64,000 bases of DNA from Burkholderia sp. BCC1644 (GCF_902833225.1 NZ_CADFEI010000011.1:1-64000), one strand, 5' to 3'. Numbered from the stretch's first letter, positions 37,662 to 46,664 are shown. Numbers and translations: made by a program. The notes: generated by a model from the sequence alone, not told the origin.

Positions 37662-39500
37662 ATGGATTCCGTATTCGACCGGGCATATGCCGCACACCGC
37701 GCGGGCCGCCTCGCCGAGGCCGAGCACGGCTATCGCAACGCGCTCGCCGCCAACCCCGCCGACGCCGACGCGCTGCACCTGTTCGGCGTGCTGCGGCACC
37801 AGCAGGGCCAGCATGCCGAAGCAGCCGATCTCGTCGGCCGCGCGGTCGCGCTGCGCCCGGACGATGCCGCGCTGCAGCTCAATCTCGGCAACGCGCTGAA
37901 GGCGCTCGGCCGGCTCGACGAAGCGATCGACCGCTTTCGCAACGCGCTGACGCTCGCGCCCGAATTTCCGCTCGCGCACTACAACCTCGGCAACGCGTAT
38001 GCGGCACTGCAGCGTCACGACGATGCGATCGATGCGTTCGGCCGCGCGCTGCGGCTCACGCCCGATGACGCTTCGATCCACAACAATCTCGGCAACGCGC
38101 TGAACGCGCTCGGCCGCCACGACGACGCGCTCGCCGCGTTCGGCCGTGCGCTCGAACTGCGCCCCGGGCATGCGGGCGCGCACAACAACCTCGCGATGGC
38201 GCTGAACGCGACCGGCCGCGCCGACGATGCGATCGCGCACTTCCAGGCTGCGATCGCCGCGCAACCGCGTTTCGTCGCCGCGCATTTCAATCTCGGCAAT
38301 ACATTCGATGCGGTCGGCCGGCATGCCGAAGCGGCAGCTGCGTTCGAAACCGCGCTCGCGCTGCACCCGCCGTTTCCGCTCGCGCTGTTCGGGCTCGCGA
38401 ATGCCCTGTGCGCGCAGGCGCGCCACCGCGATGCGCTGCCCTACTACGAGCGCGCCGTCGGTCTCGATCCGTCGTTCGGCCTCGCATGGCTGAATCTCGG
38501 CAACGCGCATCACGCGCTCTGCGCACACGAGATGGCGCTGCGCGCATTCGACCAGGCGCTGCGCGTCGCGCCCGATCTCACGCTCGCGCGGTTGCACCGC
38601 GCGGTCACGCTGCTGACGCTCGGCGACTTCACGCGCGGCCTGCCTGCATACGAAGCGCGCCACGACACGCCGGGCGCCACACCGCTCGGCACGCTGCCGC
38701 GCTGGCAAGGCGAGCCGATTGCGTCACGCACGCTGCTGATCCGTGCGGAACAGGGGTTCGGCGACACGCTGCAGTTCGTCCGCTTCGTGCCGCTTGCCCG
38801 CGCGCGCTGCGCGCACGTCGTGCTCGAAGTCCAGCCGGAACTCGTGCCGCTGCTGGCGCCGGCTGCGTCACGCTGGCGCGTGACGCTCGTCGCGCAGGGC
38901 ACGGCCAGGCCGCCTGCGGCGGAGGTCGCCTGCACGCTGATGAGCCTGCCGTTCCTGCTCGGGCTTCAACCGGACGACATCGTCGGCGGCTCGCGCTACC
39001 TCGACGCGCCCGACGGCGCCCGCCGGCGCTTTCGCGGCTCGCTCGGCGGGCAATCGAAGCGCAAGTTCGGCCTCGCCTGGTCGGGGCGCCGGCAGGCGCA
39101 GGAAAACCGCTCGATGCCGTTCGATGCACTCGCGCCACTGCTCGCACTGCCGGACATCGACTGGATCGTGCTGCAACCGGCCCTCGACGACGACGAACGC
39201 ATGCGCGTCGACGCGCATCCGCGCGTGCATCGCCTCGACGGCCGGCTGAACGACTTTGCCGATACGGCCGCACTGATCGAGCGGCTCGACGGCGTCGTCA
39301 CGATCGACACGGCCGTCGCGCACCTCGCGGGCGCACTCGGCAAACCGCTGTGGGTCATGCTGCCGTTCGCGCCCGACTGGCGCTGGTTCACCGGCGACGA
39401 CTGCCCGTGGTATCCGCAGGCCCGGATCGCCCGCCAGCCCGCGCCGGGCGAATGGCTCGACGTCGCGGCCGCGGTTGCCGGCAAACTGCGCGAAGCCTGA
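37662..39500 (+). CDS. TPR protein with glycosyltransferase-9-like C-terminal domain
   Basis: 612 residues. About nine tetratricopeptide repeats fill residues 5-330 (recurring LHNLGNALNALGRHDDAL-type units). A C-terminal domain (about 370-610: LLIRAEQGFGDTLQFVRFVPLA, GLAWSGRRQAQENRSMPFDAL, VVTIDTAVAHLAGALGKPLWVML) resembles the heptosyltransferase/GT9 fold, including the D-T-A/G-x-x-H loop. Such fusions occur widely in proteobacteria and may glycosylate proteins or act as scaffolds; the role here is unknown. The ATG at 37662 was chosen over one 24 codons upstream because the repeats start there. It ends in a strong terminator. Confidence 0.85.
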   Translation: MDSVFDRAYAAHRAGRLAEAEHGYRNALAANPADADALHLFGVLRHQQGQHAEAADLVGRAVALRPDDAALQLNLGNALKALGRLDEAIDRFRNALTLAPEFPLAHYNLGNAYAALQRHDDAIDAFGRALRLTPDDASIHNNLGNALNALGRHDDALAAFGRALELRPGHAGAHNNLAMALNATGRADDAIAHFQAAIAAQPRFVAAHFNLGNTFDAVGRHAEAAAAFETALALHPPFPLALFGLANALCAQARHRDALPYYERAVGLDPSFGLAWLNLGNAHHALCAHEMALRAFDQALRVAPDLTLARLHRAVTLLTLGDFTRGLPAYEARHDTPGATPLGTLPRWQGEPIASRTLLIRAEQGFGDTLQFVRFVPLARARCAHVVLEVQPELVPLLAPAASRWRVTLVAQGTARPPAAEVACTLMSLPFLLGLQPDDIVGGSRYLDAPDGARRRFRGSLGGQSKRKFGLAWSGRRQAQENRSMPFDALAPLLALPDIDWIVLQPALDDDERMRVDAHPRVHRLDGRLNDFADTAALIERLDGVVTIDTAVAHLAGALGKPLWVMLPFAPDWRWFTGDDCPWYPQARIARQPAPGEWLDVAAAVAGKLREA

Positions 39501-39510
39501 ACGCAGACAA

Positions 39511-39540
39511 AAAAAGGGAGCGCGCGGCGCTCCCTTTTTC
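39511..39540. terminator. Terminator between the TPR gene and the transporter gene
   Basis: AAAAAGGGAGCGC (39511-39523), loop GCG, GCGCTCCCTTTTT (39527-39539). It is T-rich on both strands, serving the convergent genes on each side. Confidence 0.95.
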
Positions 39541-39594
39541 AATGTGATCCGCGCGGCCCGTGCCGCGCGTTCTGGCGCGATGTAACGGCGCCCG

Positions 39595-40890
39595 TCAGGC
39601 CGCCTTGTACTGGTTGCGCGCCTCGGTCGTGCGATACAGCACGAGCGTCGCGATCAGCCCGCAGATAGCCGCCACGCTCAGCCACAGCCCCGGCGCCGCC
39701 TTGTTGCCCGTCTGGTGAATCAGCAGCGTCGAGATCGCGGGCGTGAAGCCGCCGATCGTCGTCGCGAGGCTATACGCGAGCGAGAAGCCGGCCGTGCGCA
39801 CGTCGGCCGGCATCACTTCGGTCAGTGCGACGACCATTGCGCCGTTGTACGACGCGTACAGGAACGACAACCACAGCTCGACCGCGAGCAGCCGCAGGAA
39901 CGACGGATCGCCGACGAGCCACAGCACGGCCGGGTAAGCCGTCAACAGCGTCAGCACGGTGAACGCGATCAGCACCGGCCGGCGGCCGATGCGGTCGGAC
40001 AGCGCACCGGACAGCGGCAGCCACACGAGGTTCGAGATACCGACGCAGACGGTCACGACCAGCGCGTCGAGCGACGACAGGTGCAGCACTTCCTTGCCGA
40101 AGGTCGGCGTATAGGCGGTGATCATGTAGAACGACACCGTCGTCATGATCACCATCCCCATGCCGGCAACCACGACGCCCCAGTTGTCGAGCATCGAGCG
40201 CATGATCTCGCCCATCGTCGGGCGATGACGCTTCGCGAGGAATTCGTCGGTCTCCTTCAGAGAACGGCGGATCAGGAACAGGAACGGCACGATCAGGCAG
40301 CCGATCAGGAACGGAATGCGCCAGCCCCACGCCGTCATCTCCTCGGCCGGCAGCGCGCGGTTCAGCAGCACGCCGACGAGCGCGGCGAACACGACGGCCA
40401 CCTGCTGGCTGCCCGACTGCCACGACGTATAGAACCCCTTGTGCCCCTTCGTCGCGATCTCCGACAGGTAGACCGACACACCGCCGAGTTCGACGCCGGC
40501 CGAGAAGCCCTGCAGCAGCCGGCCGAGCAGCACGAGCACCGGTGCGAGCACGCCGATCGTCGCGTAGCCCGGTATCGCGGCCACCGCGAGCGTGCCGATC
40601 GCCATCAGCCCGAGCGTCAGGATCAGCCCCTTTCGGCGGCCGTGATGGTCGATGTACGCGCCGAGCACGATTGCGCCGACCGGCCGCATCAGGAAGCCCG
40701 CGCCGAACACCGACAGCGACAGCATGAGCGACGCGAATGCGTCGCCGCTCGGGAAGTAGGTTTTCGCGATGGCCGACGCGTAATACCCGTAGACCATGAA
40801 GTCGTACATTTCCAGGAAGTTGCCGCTGACGACCCGGAACACGGTGCGGACTTTCGATTCCTGCGCGATGGCGTGTGACGCTGTGGACAT
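39595..40890 (-). CDS. MFS/MHS-family organic acid:proton symporter
   Basis: 431 residues, 12 predicted membrane helices. GAYIDHHGRRKGLI (after helix 2) and DRIGRRPVLI are the MFS loop motifs. The N-terminal VVSGNFLEMYDFMVYGYYA and the helix pattern match the citrate/tricarballylate:proton symporter branch (CitA/TcuC-like) of the metabolite:H+ symporter family. It probably imports a tricarboxylate. The ATG at 40890 starts the conserved region; the longer frame is spurious. No catabolic gene (tcuABR) is adjacent, so the substrate stays uncertain. Confidence 0.85.
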   Translation of the reverse strand: MSTASHAIAQESKVRTVFRVVSGNFLEMYDFMVYGYYASAIAKTYFPSGDAFASLMLSLSVFGAGFLMRPVGAIVLGAYIDHHGRRKGLILTLGLMAIGTLAVAAIPGYATIGVLAPVLVLLGRLLQGFSAGVELGGVSVYLSEIATKGHKGFYTSWQSGSQQVAVVFAALVGVLLNRALPAEEMTAWGWRIPFLIGCLIVPFLFLIRRSLKETDEFLAKRHRPTMGEIMRSMLDNWGVVVAGMGMVIMTTVSFYMITAYTPTFGKEVLHLSSLDALVVTVCVGISNLVWLPLSGALSDRIGRRPVLIAFTVLTLLTAYPAVLWLVGDPSFLRLLAVELWLSFLYASYNGAMVVALTEVMPADVRTAGFSLAYSLATTIGGFTPAISTLLIHQTGNKAAPGLWLSVAAICGLIATLVLYRTTEARNQYKAA

Positions 40891-41169
40891 GTTTTTCTCG
40901 CTCAGCTCGGATGGCGCGAATTCGCGCCGCGTGGACCCGGCGATACGCGACGCGCCTGGCTGGCGCGCACGGGCATCGGTGCCCTCCGGCGGCGCATCGC
41001 ACAACGACGCGTGCACCGGTATGGTCCGCGCATGATGCCACGCGAAGCCGACATTTGCCTTGTAGCGCCGCTGTCGTTGCGGTCGCGGCATCCGCCTCGT
41101 ACGAGTCGCCCTGAAACGGGCACAAGAATCAGATTGATCTGATCGACCGGCCTTCGCTGACTGACCACA

Positions 41170-42240
41170 ATGTCACGATTTGCGACGACATTTCCGCGCC
41201 GCGCCGGCACGGTTGCCCGTGTCGCACGGCGCACCGCCCTCATGACCCCAACGCCCCTCGTCCCCGTCGAAGGCGCGCTCGCCCGCCCTCGCGTCGCCCC
41301 GCTCGACAACGTCCCGCCGTTCGGCCGTGAATGGAAATTTCGCGGCGCGCCCGGCGCGCGGCCCAGCAGGAACTGCCTCGCGACGCTGACGACGTCCTGC
41401 ATCGACGTCGACCGGCCGCACCGCGCGTGTCACTGGCAACCGGTGCCTGCGTCGGCCGGGGCGCCTGTCGCGCCTGCCGTCACCGGCTGGCGCTTCCGCC
41501 GCTCCGCCGGCAACCGTCGAGACCGGCGCGCGACGTACGCAACCTGCTGGAGCATCGGCGCGCTCGGCATCATCGGCTGGCTGATCGCCGTGCATGAGCC
41601 GCCCACGGGTTTCGGGTCCACGCATGCGATTCATACGGCGAGCACCGTGCCGGATCACGCTACCTCGTTCAACGGCACTGTGCGCGTCGCCGCCGTACAA
41701 CCCGTACAACCCGTACAACCCGTTCAACCCGTTCAGCCCATTCAGCCCGTTCAGCCCGTTCAGCCCGTTCAGCCCGTTCAGCCCGTTCAGCCGATGCACA
41801 CCGCGCCGCCGCACACGGTGGCGACACCCGTCACGAAATTGGCCGAATCGCAGCCGGCCCTGCACCGCGTCGCCCGTCGTCCAACACCGCTTCCCCCGCA
41901 GGCAACGTTCGACACGCAACGCACGGCCGCGGCATCGCTGCATCGGACAGACGGTCGTCAGCCGGCAACGACGCCGGCCCGAACGCCGGCCGTCAGGCGG
42001 CTCACCGCACATTCACCGCTCCGGCACACCGCAGCCACCGTCGCGACGCGCGAGCGACGCGCCCTGCCGCCGCTCACGACCGACGCGCTCGACGATCCGC
42101 TCACGCTGATCGCAATGGCAAACGCACTGCGCGGCACCGAACCTGCCCGCACGACGCACGCGAGCGCCACCGGTTTCGACTGGACGTCGCAACTGTCCCA
42201 CCGCCGATTGATCGACGCACCCGGCGCATTCGCGCGCTGA
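41170..42240 (+). CDS. Hypothetical membrane protein with VQP tandem repeat
   Basis: 356 residues that I do not recognise. It has a basic N-terminal half, one likely membrane segment (SIGALGIIGWLIAVHE, about 136-151), an 11-copy VQP repeat (about 176-208), then a Thr/Arg/Pro-rich tail ending in a short acidic-hydrophobic stretch (LDDPLTLIAMANALRG). The pattern of a single helix followed by a Pro-rich spacer resembles TonB or polar-anchor proteins, but no TonB C-terminal domain is seen. Start is unclear: ATG 41170 or ATG 41242; neither has an SD. A frame of this length in such GC-rich DNA could still be non-coding. Confidence 0.5.
   Translation: MSRFATTFPRRAGTVARVARRTALMTPTPLVPVEGALARPRVAPLDNVPPFGREWKFRGAPGARPSRNCLATLTTSCIDVDRPHRACHWQPVPASAGAPVAPAVTGWRFRRSAGNRRDRRATYATCWSIGALGIIGWLIAVHEPPTGFGSTHAIHTASTVPDHATSFNGTVRVAAVQPVQPVQPVQPVQPIQPVQPVQPVQPVQPVQPMHTAPPHTVATPVTKLAESQPALHRVARRPTPLPPQATFDTQRTAAASLHRTDGRQPATTPARTPAVRRLTAHSPLRHTAATVATRERRALPPLTTDALDDPLTLIAMANALRGTEPARTTHASATGFDWTSQLSHRRLIDAPGAFAR
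41695..41793 (+). repeat. 9-bp minisatellite, 11 copies
   Basis: The unit GTWCARCCC is repeated 11 times without interruption (one unit begins ATT). It encodes VQP (one IQP). The early units use GTA CAA, the later ones GTT CAG, suggesting stepwise expansion. Copy-number changes keep the frame. Confidence 0.97.
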
Positions 42241-42263
42241 CGATTTCCCGATAACACCCGCCC

Positions 42264-42298
42264 AATAAAAAACCCGGCGAAGATCGCTTCGCCGGGTT
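42264..42298 (-). terminator. Terminator of the DUF2968 gene
   Basis: AACCCGGCGAAG (42271-42282), loop ATCG, CTTCGCCGGGTT (42287-42298); on the minus strand TTTTTTATTGG follows. It lies about 33 bases after the DUF2968 stop. The plus-strand side has only TTT. Confidence 0.93.
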
Positions 42299-42330
42299 TC
42301 GCTCGTCTCCGCCGTCCATCAGACGATTCG

Positions 42331-43020
42331 TTACTTGTGCGCGGGCAGCCCCGTCTCGGTCTGCTTCTCGAGTTGCCGCACCTGCTCTTGCAGATCGCGC
42401 AACTGCAACTGCGCGGCGCGCTTCTCGACCTGCAGCGCCTGCGTCTGCTCCTGCGCCGACTTCTGACGCTGCGCGACTTCGGCCTGCTGGCTGCGCGCGA
42501 CGCTCAGGTCGGCCTGCAGTTGCTGCGCACGATTCGACTGCAGCGCGATCACGCGTTCGAGAAACGCCTTCTGCGCCTGCAGTTCAGTACGACGAATTTC
42601 GATATCGGCAAGTTGCACGGTCTGCTGGACGAAGTTCGCGTACACCATCTCCGCGCGGTTCTTCTCCTGCGAGCGGATCACACGCCACAGATTCTTGTCC
42701 TGGAACAGCGCGACGTAGTACGTCATCTCGCGCGGATCGAACAGCAGGCTCGCGCCGTAGCTGCCGTTGTACGTGGTGCGCATCTCGACGATCCGTCCGT
42801 CGTGCAGCATCTGCGTCAGTTCGGCGACGTTGCCTTGCGTGGCGGCGTCCGTCGACGCGGCCGCCGGCGCTGCGCCGCCGCTCAGGCTCGTCACCGCCGG
42901 ACGCGTACCGGCGACGGGGGCGGTCGCGTCGGCAGACCAAGCCGCACCCGTTTGCGCGCAGGCCGCCAGCGCTACGATCCACGTTGCGCATCGGGCAGGG
43001 GAAAAATTTCGGAAAGCCAA
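42331..43020 (-). CDS. DUF2968 family exported coiled-coil protein
   Basis: 229 residues. A signal peptide (about residues 1-30, ATWIVALAACAQTGAAWSA) is followed by a globular part (ELTQMLHDGRIVEMRTTYNGSYGASLLFDP, about 70-100) and a long C-terminal coiled coil (about 145-225, rich in Q, A, E and L). DUF2968 is known mostly from Burkholderia and relatives; function unknown, probably periplasmic. I chose TTG at 43020 with GGAG about 8 bases upstream, because an upstream ATG at 43173 would put the terminator of the preceding gene inside the coding region. Start confidence is moderate. Confidence 0.82.
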   Translation of the reverse strand: MAFRNFSPARCATWIVALAACAQTGAAWSADATAPVAGTRPAVTSLSGGAAPAAASTDAATQGNVAELTQMLHDGRIVEMRTTYNGSYGASLLFDPREMTYYVALFQDKNLWRVIRSQEKNRAEMVYANFVQQTVQLADIEIRRTELQAQKAFLERVIALQSNRAQQLQADLSVARSQQAEVAQRQKSAQEQTQALQVEKRAAQLQLRDLQEQVRQLEKQTETGLPAHK

Positions 43021-43061
43021 CGTCAGACTCCGGCGAACGAATCGGAACTCGCGATTATCGT

Positions 43062-43104
43062 TCAAAACGAAAAGGCCGCATCTCGAATTTATCGGGATGC
43101 GGCC
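43062..43104 (-). terminator. Terminator of the glutamine-amidotransferase-like gene
   Basis: GGCCGCATC (43074-43082) pairs with GATGCGGCC (43096-43104); on the minus strand TTTTCGTTTTG follows. It lies about 32 bases past the stop codon at 43136. Confidence 0.88.
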
Positions 43105-43135
43105 GGCCTTCGCGCGACGCGAAGCATGCGCGCTG

Positions 43136-44320
43136 CTACAGGCGCGTTTCGCGCGCCGCGCGCAGGAACGCATCGAGCAGCGGCGTGCAGTCCAGCAGCT
43201 CCGAGCCGCCCGCGCGATGGAACTCCGGGTGCCATTGCACGCCGACGACGAACGGCGAACGGCGATGGCGTATGCCCTCGATGATCCCGTCGCCAGCCGA
43301 CACGGCCTCGATGTTCAGGTCGCGGCCGAGATCGCGGATCGCCTGGTGATGGATCGAGTTGACGATCGCTTCGTTGCGCCCGGGGAACATGCTCGCCAGC
43401 GTCGACGAATCCGGGAAACGGATCGCGTGGCGATGCTGGTCGTAGTGCTCGCTCACGTGCGCATTCGCGGTCGGCACATCGGTGGCGATGTCCTGGTACA
43501 GCGAGCCGCCGAACGCGACGTTGATCAACTGGCAGCCGCGGCACACGCCGAGGACGGGTTTGCCGGACTCGACGAATTCATGCAGCAGCTCGAGTTCGTA
43601 CATGTCGCGCACGCGATCGCCCGGCCATTCCGGGCGCACATCCGATGCCGCGTAGGTTTGCGGCGACACATCGGCGCCGCCTTGCAGCAGCAGACCGTCG
43701 AGATGCTTCGCATAGTCACGCAGGCGGATGTTGCTCGGGTGGATCATCCCCTGGTGGCCGACGGTCGGAATCATGAACACGAGCACGTCGCGCGACATCA
43801 CCCAGTGGGCGATCGATTCCTCGAGATACTGCAGCGTCTTGCCGCGCAGCCCTTTCGCGCCCGGCTCCGGATGGAAGATCCGCGCCGACACGCCGATGCG
43901 CAGCGTGCGTTGCGTAATGCGCTGGCCGGCGCGATCGAACAGCCGGCGGGCCCGCGCCGCGATGATCCGGCCGAACACCGACCATGGCGTGTCGCTCTGC
44001 TTCAGGTAGGCCGGCGGTGCATTCTGCGCGCTCGCGGGCGGCGGGCGCGCCGTTTCGAAATCCGGCTGCGCGCCGAAGCCGGGCGGCGGCGCACCCGGCT
44101 TCGGCGGCGCGGCAACGCCATCGACGGCGGCAGCCGCCGCGCCGGGCGCACCGGGCTCGGACGCGGCCGTGACCGGCGACGCGCCGTCCGCAGCAACGTT
44201 CGGCGCGGTGGCTTGCACGGCCGGCGCATCGGGCGTTTGCGCCGGATCGGGACGGAGGGAATCGGAAGAAGCGGAAGAGGTGCCGGGCAGACCGGCCGGG
44301 GAAGGCGTGTGTTCGCTCAT
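43136..44320 (-). CDS. Gamma-glutamyl-gamma-aminobutyrate hydrolase-like class I amidotransferase
   Basis: 394 residues. The C-terminal about 255 residues are a peptidase C26/PuuD-like domain: nucleophile Cys260 in GVCRGCQLIN, with His363 and Glu365 in QWHPEF. The first about 110 residues are an Ala/Pro-rich extension that PuuD lacks (E. coli PuuD is about 254 residues). The family cleaves gamma-glutamyl bonds, for instance gamma-glutamyl-GABA from putrescine breakdown. It is divergent from the GntR gene, with a palindromic site between them, which may link its control to the amidase next door. Confidence 0.85.
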   Translation of the reverse strand: MSEHTPSPAGLPGTSSASSDSLRPDPAQTPDAPAVQATAPNVAADGASPVTAASEPGAPGAAAAAVDGVAAPPKPGAPPPGFGAQPDFETARPPPASAQNAPPAYLKQSDTPWSVFGRIIAARARRLFDRAGQRITQRTLRIGVSARIFHPEPGAKGLRGKTLQYLEESIAHWVMSRDVLVFMIPTVGHQGMIHPSNIRLRDYAKHLDGLLLQGGADVSPQTYAASDVRPEWPGDRVRDMYELELLHEFVESGKPVLGVCRGCQLINVAFGGSLYQDIATDVPTANAHVSEHYDQHRHAIRFPDSSTLASMFPGRNEAIVNSIHHQAIRDLGRDLNIEAVSAGDGIIEGIRHRRSPFVVGVQWHPEFHRAGGSELLDCTPLLDAFLRAARETRL

Positions 44321-44505
44321 GACGATGGTCTGGTACGTCGCTCACGCGTATGGATAGACGAGGATTCATTATGCTTCAGTGCACGATCGCGCGGCAAACC
44401 TGCAACATCCTGTCGCCATTGTTGCAAGTGGATGCAGGCGACGCCGGGGCGCGTCCCAGTTCGTGAGTCGGCGCCACCGGCGTCTTGCCGCCCGCACTGG
44501 ACATC

Positions 44506-44519
44506 TGTGATATATCACA
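44506..44519. promoter_or_regulatory. 14-bp palindrome, probable GntR operator
   Basis: TGTGATATATCACA is a perfect inverted repeat in the 279-base divergent region, 81 bases before the gntR start. Its GT...AC core and AT centre fit FadR/FCD-type GntR operators. It also resembles a CRP half-site pair, but with a 4-base spacer instead of 6. Binding is inferred. Confidence 0.6.
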
Positions 44520-44599
44520 ATAATATCCAGACATCGTCCACGCTTCCCGATCGCCCGCGCCATGATCGCGCCCCGTCCAGCCGCCCCGCCGCACCTCGC

Positions 44600-45280
44600 A
44601 TGAGCACCCTGACCGACGTCACCCACGACCGTCCCGCCACGCCCGCGGCCAGCCTCGCCGACCGTGCGTACGCGTTGATCCAGCGCGACATCATCACGAT
44701 GCGCCTGAAGCCGGGCGCCGCACTCAATGAAGCCGACCTCGTCGCGCGCACGGGGATCGGCCGCACGCCGGTGCACCAGGCCGTGCATCGGCTCGTGCTC
44801 GAGGGGCTGCTGTCCGTGATGCCGCGCAAGGGCTTGATGGTGCAGCCGCTGTCACTTGACGACATCGTCGCGGTGATCGACGTGCGACGCATCAACGAAG
44901 CGCACTGCGCCGAACTCGCCGCGCGCCACGCGACGCCGGACGACCTCGCGCGCATGGCCGCGCTGCTCGACGACGGACAGGTACGCGTCGACACGCACGA
45001 CGTCGAGGGAATGATGGAACTCGACCGCGCATTTCATCAGGCGATCGCCGTGGCCGCACGCAACGCGGTTCTCGCCGAAATCCTGCGCGCACTGCACGAA
45101 CGCTCGCTACGCTTCTGGTTCGTCACGCTGTCCGAACCGCACCACCTCGCCGACGTCCAGCACGAGCATCGCGAGCTGTTCGAACGGCTGTCCGCACGCG
45201 ATGCCGCCGGTGCGCGCGCGGCCGTCGAAGGCCATATCGATTCGTTCCGCTCCACGCTTCTTCAACATCTTCGCCCCTGA
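44600..45280 (+). CDS. GntR-family regulator, FCD subgroup
   Basis: 226 residues. The N-terminal winged helix (about 18-85: LADRAYALIQRDIITMRLKPGAAL, DLVARTGIGRTPVHQAVHRLVLEGLL) is followed by the helical FCD effector domain (about 92-220) with putative metal ligands: Asp in MELDRAFHQAI, His in LHERSLRFW, and His in VEGHIDSF. It probably controls the amidase 7 bases downstream, and perhaps the divergent hydrolase, through the palindrome at 44506. Start at ATG 44600 gives the usual length. Confidence 0.9.
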   Translation: MSTLTDVTHDRPATPAASLADRAYALIQRDIITMRLKPGAALNEADLVARTGIGRTPVHQAVHRLVLEGLLSVMPRKGLMVQPLSLDDIVAVIDVRRINEAHCAELAARHATPDDLARMAALLDDGQVRVDTHDVEGMMELDRAFHQAIAVAARNAVLAEILRALHERSLRFWFVTLSEPHHLADVQHEHRELFERLSARDAAGARAAVEGHIDSFRSTLLQHLRP

Positions 45281-45287
45281 GCCGCCC

Positions 45288-46664
45288 ATGACCACTTTCA
45301 CGCCCTTCCCCCCGCTCGCCCAGCTCGCCGCCGACCTCGCGGCCGGCCGCACCACGAGCCGCGCGCTCGTCGATACCGCGCTCGACCGGATCGCCGATCC
45401 GTCGGGCCAGGGCGCTGCCGTCTTCACCGAAGTCGACGCCGACAACGCGCGCGCAGCCGCCGACGCGCACGACCGGTTGCGCGCCGCAGGCACCGTGCTG
45501 TCGCCGCTTGCGGGCATTCCGGTGTCGGTGAAGGACTTGTTCGACGTCGCGGGCCAGGTGACGCGCGCGGGTTCGCGCGTGCTCGACGGCGCGCCGGCCG
45601 CGCGCACCGATGCGGTCGCCGTCGCGCGGCTCAAGCGTGCGGGCGCGGTGCTGGTCGGCCGCACCAACATGAGCGAGTTCGCGTTCTCGGGGCTCGGACT
45701 AAATCCGCACTTCGGCAATCCGCGCTCGCCATACCACCGCGACGTACCGGGCGATGCGCGGATTTCCGGCGGCTCGTCGTCGGGGGCGGCGGCCTCCGTC
45801 GCCGACGGGATGGCCGCCGTCGCGCTCGGCACCGACACGGGCGGCTCGATCCGCATTCCGGCCGCGCTGTGCGGGCTGACGGGCTTCAAGCCGACCGCGA
45901 GCCGGATTCCGACGCAAGGCGGCGTGCCGCTGTCGACGACGCTCGACTCGTTCGGCCCGATCGGCCTGACGGTCGCGTGCTGCGCGCTCGTCGACCGGAT
46001 GCTCGCGGGCCTCGAGCCGCACGTGCCGGCCGCCCGGCCGCTCGAAGGCGTGCGGCTCGGCGTGCTGACGAACTACGTGACGGACGGTGTCGATGCCGAC
46101 GTCGCGGCCGCGCTCGACACCGCGCTCAAGCATCTCGAAGCCGCCGGCGCGATCGTCACCGAAGTGCGCTTCCCCGCGCTCGACCGGCTGCCGGAGATCA
46201 ACCGCTTCGGCTTCTCGCCGATCGAGGCGTACGCCTGGCATCGTCCGCTGCTCGCGCAGCATCGCGACCAGTACGACCCGCGCGTGCTGACGCGGATCCT
46301 GAAGGGCGAACCCGCGAGCGCGGCCGACTATCTCGACCTGCTCGCCGCGCGCGCCGCGATGCTCGACGAAGCCGCGCACACGGTCTGGGCACGCTTCGAT
46401 GCGCTCGTCGCGCCGACGGTGCCGGTCGTGCCGCCGCGCATCGCCGACCTCGAAACGGACGACGACGCGTTCACGCGCACCAATGCGCTGATCCTGCGCA
46501 ATCCGAGCGCGTTCAACTTCCTCGACGCGTGCGGCCTGTCGCTGCCGTGCCATCCGCGCGACGCGGCGCCGGTCGGCCTGATGCTCGCGGCGGCGCCGCA
46601 TCGGGACGACGCGCTGCTCGCGATCGGCCAGGCGGTCGAGGCCGTGCTGAACACGATCCGCTGA
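45288..46664 (+). CDS. Amidase signature family hydrolase
   Basis: 458 residues. The Ser-cisSer-Lys triad is visible: Lys82 (VSVKDLFDV), cis-Ser163 (GGSSSGAAASVADG) and nucleophile Ser187 (GTDTGGSIRIPA), with the usual 24-residue spacing of the two serines. It hydrolyses an amide; GatA is unlikely because gatB and gatC are absent. It is in an operon with the GntR gene, 7 bases downstream of it. The substrate may be an amide whose breakdown the regulator senses. Confidence 0.9.
   Translation: MTTFTPFPPLAQLAADLAAGRTTSRALVDTALDRIADPSGQGAAVFTEVDADNARAAADAHDRLRAAGTVLSPLAGIPVSVKDLFDVAGQVTRAGSRVLDGAPAARTDAVAVARLKRAGAVLVGRTNMSEFAFSGLGLNPHFGNPRSPYHRDVPGDARISGGSSSGAAASVADGMAAVALGTDTGGSIRIPAALCGLTGFKPTASRIPTQGGVPLSTTLDSFGPIGLTVACCALVDRMLAGLEPHVPAARPLEGVRLGVLTNYVTDGVDADVAAALDTALKHLEAAGAIVTEVRFPALDRLPEINRFGFSPIEAYAWHRPLLAQHRDQYDPRVLTRILKGEPASAADYLDLLAARAAMLDEAAHTVWARFDALVAPTVPVVPPRIADLETDDDAFTRTNALILRNPSAFNFLDACGLSLPCHPRDAAPVGLMLAAAPHRDDALLAIGQAVEAVLNTIR

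Noticed and set aside
41695..41793. Tandem repeat as a CRISPR array or origin iterons
   Set aside because: The 9-bp unit has no spacers and is a multiple of three within an open frame; no cas genes and no rep or dnaA boxes nearby.
44506..44519. TGTGATATATCACA as a CRP site
   Set aside because: CRP sites need six bases between TGTGA and TCACA; here there are four. A GntR operator is more likely given its place.
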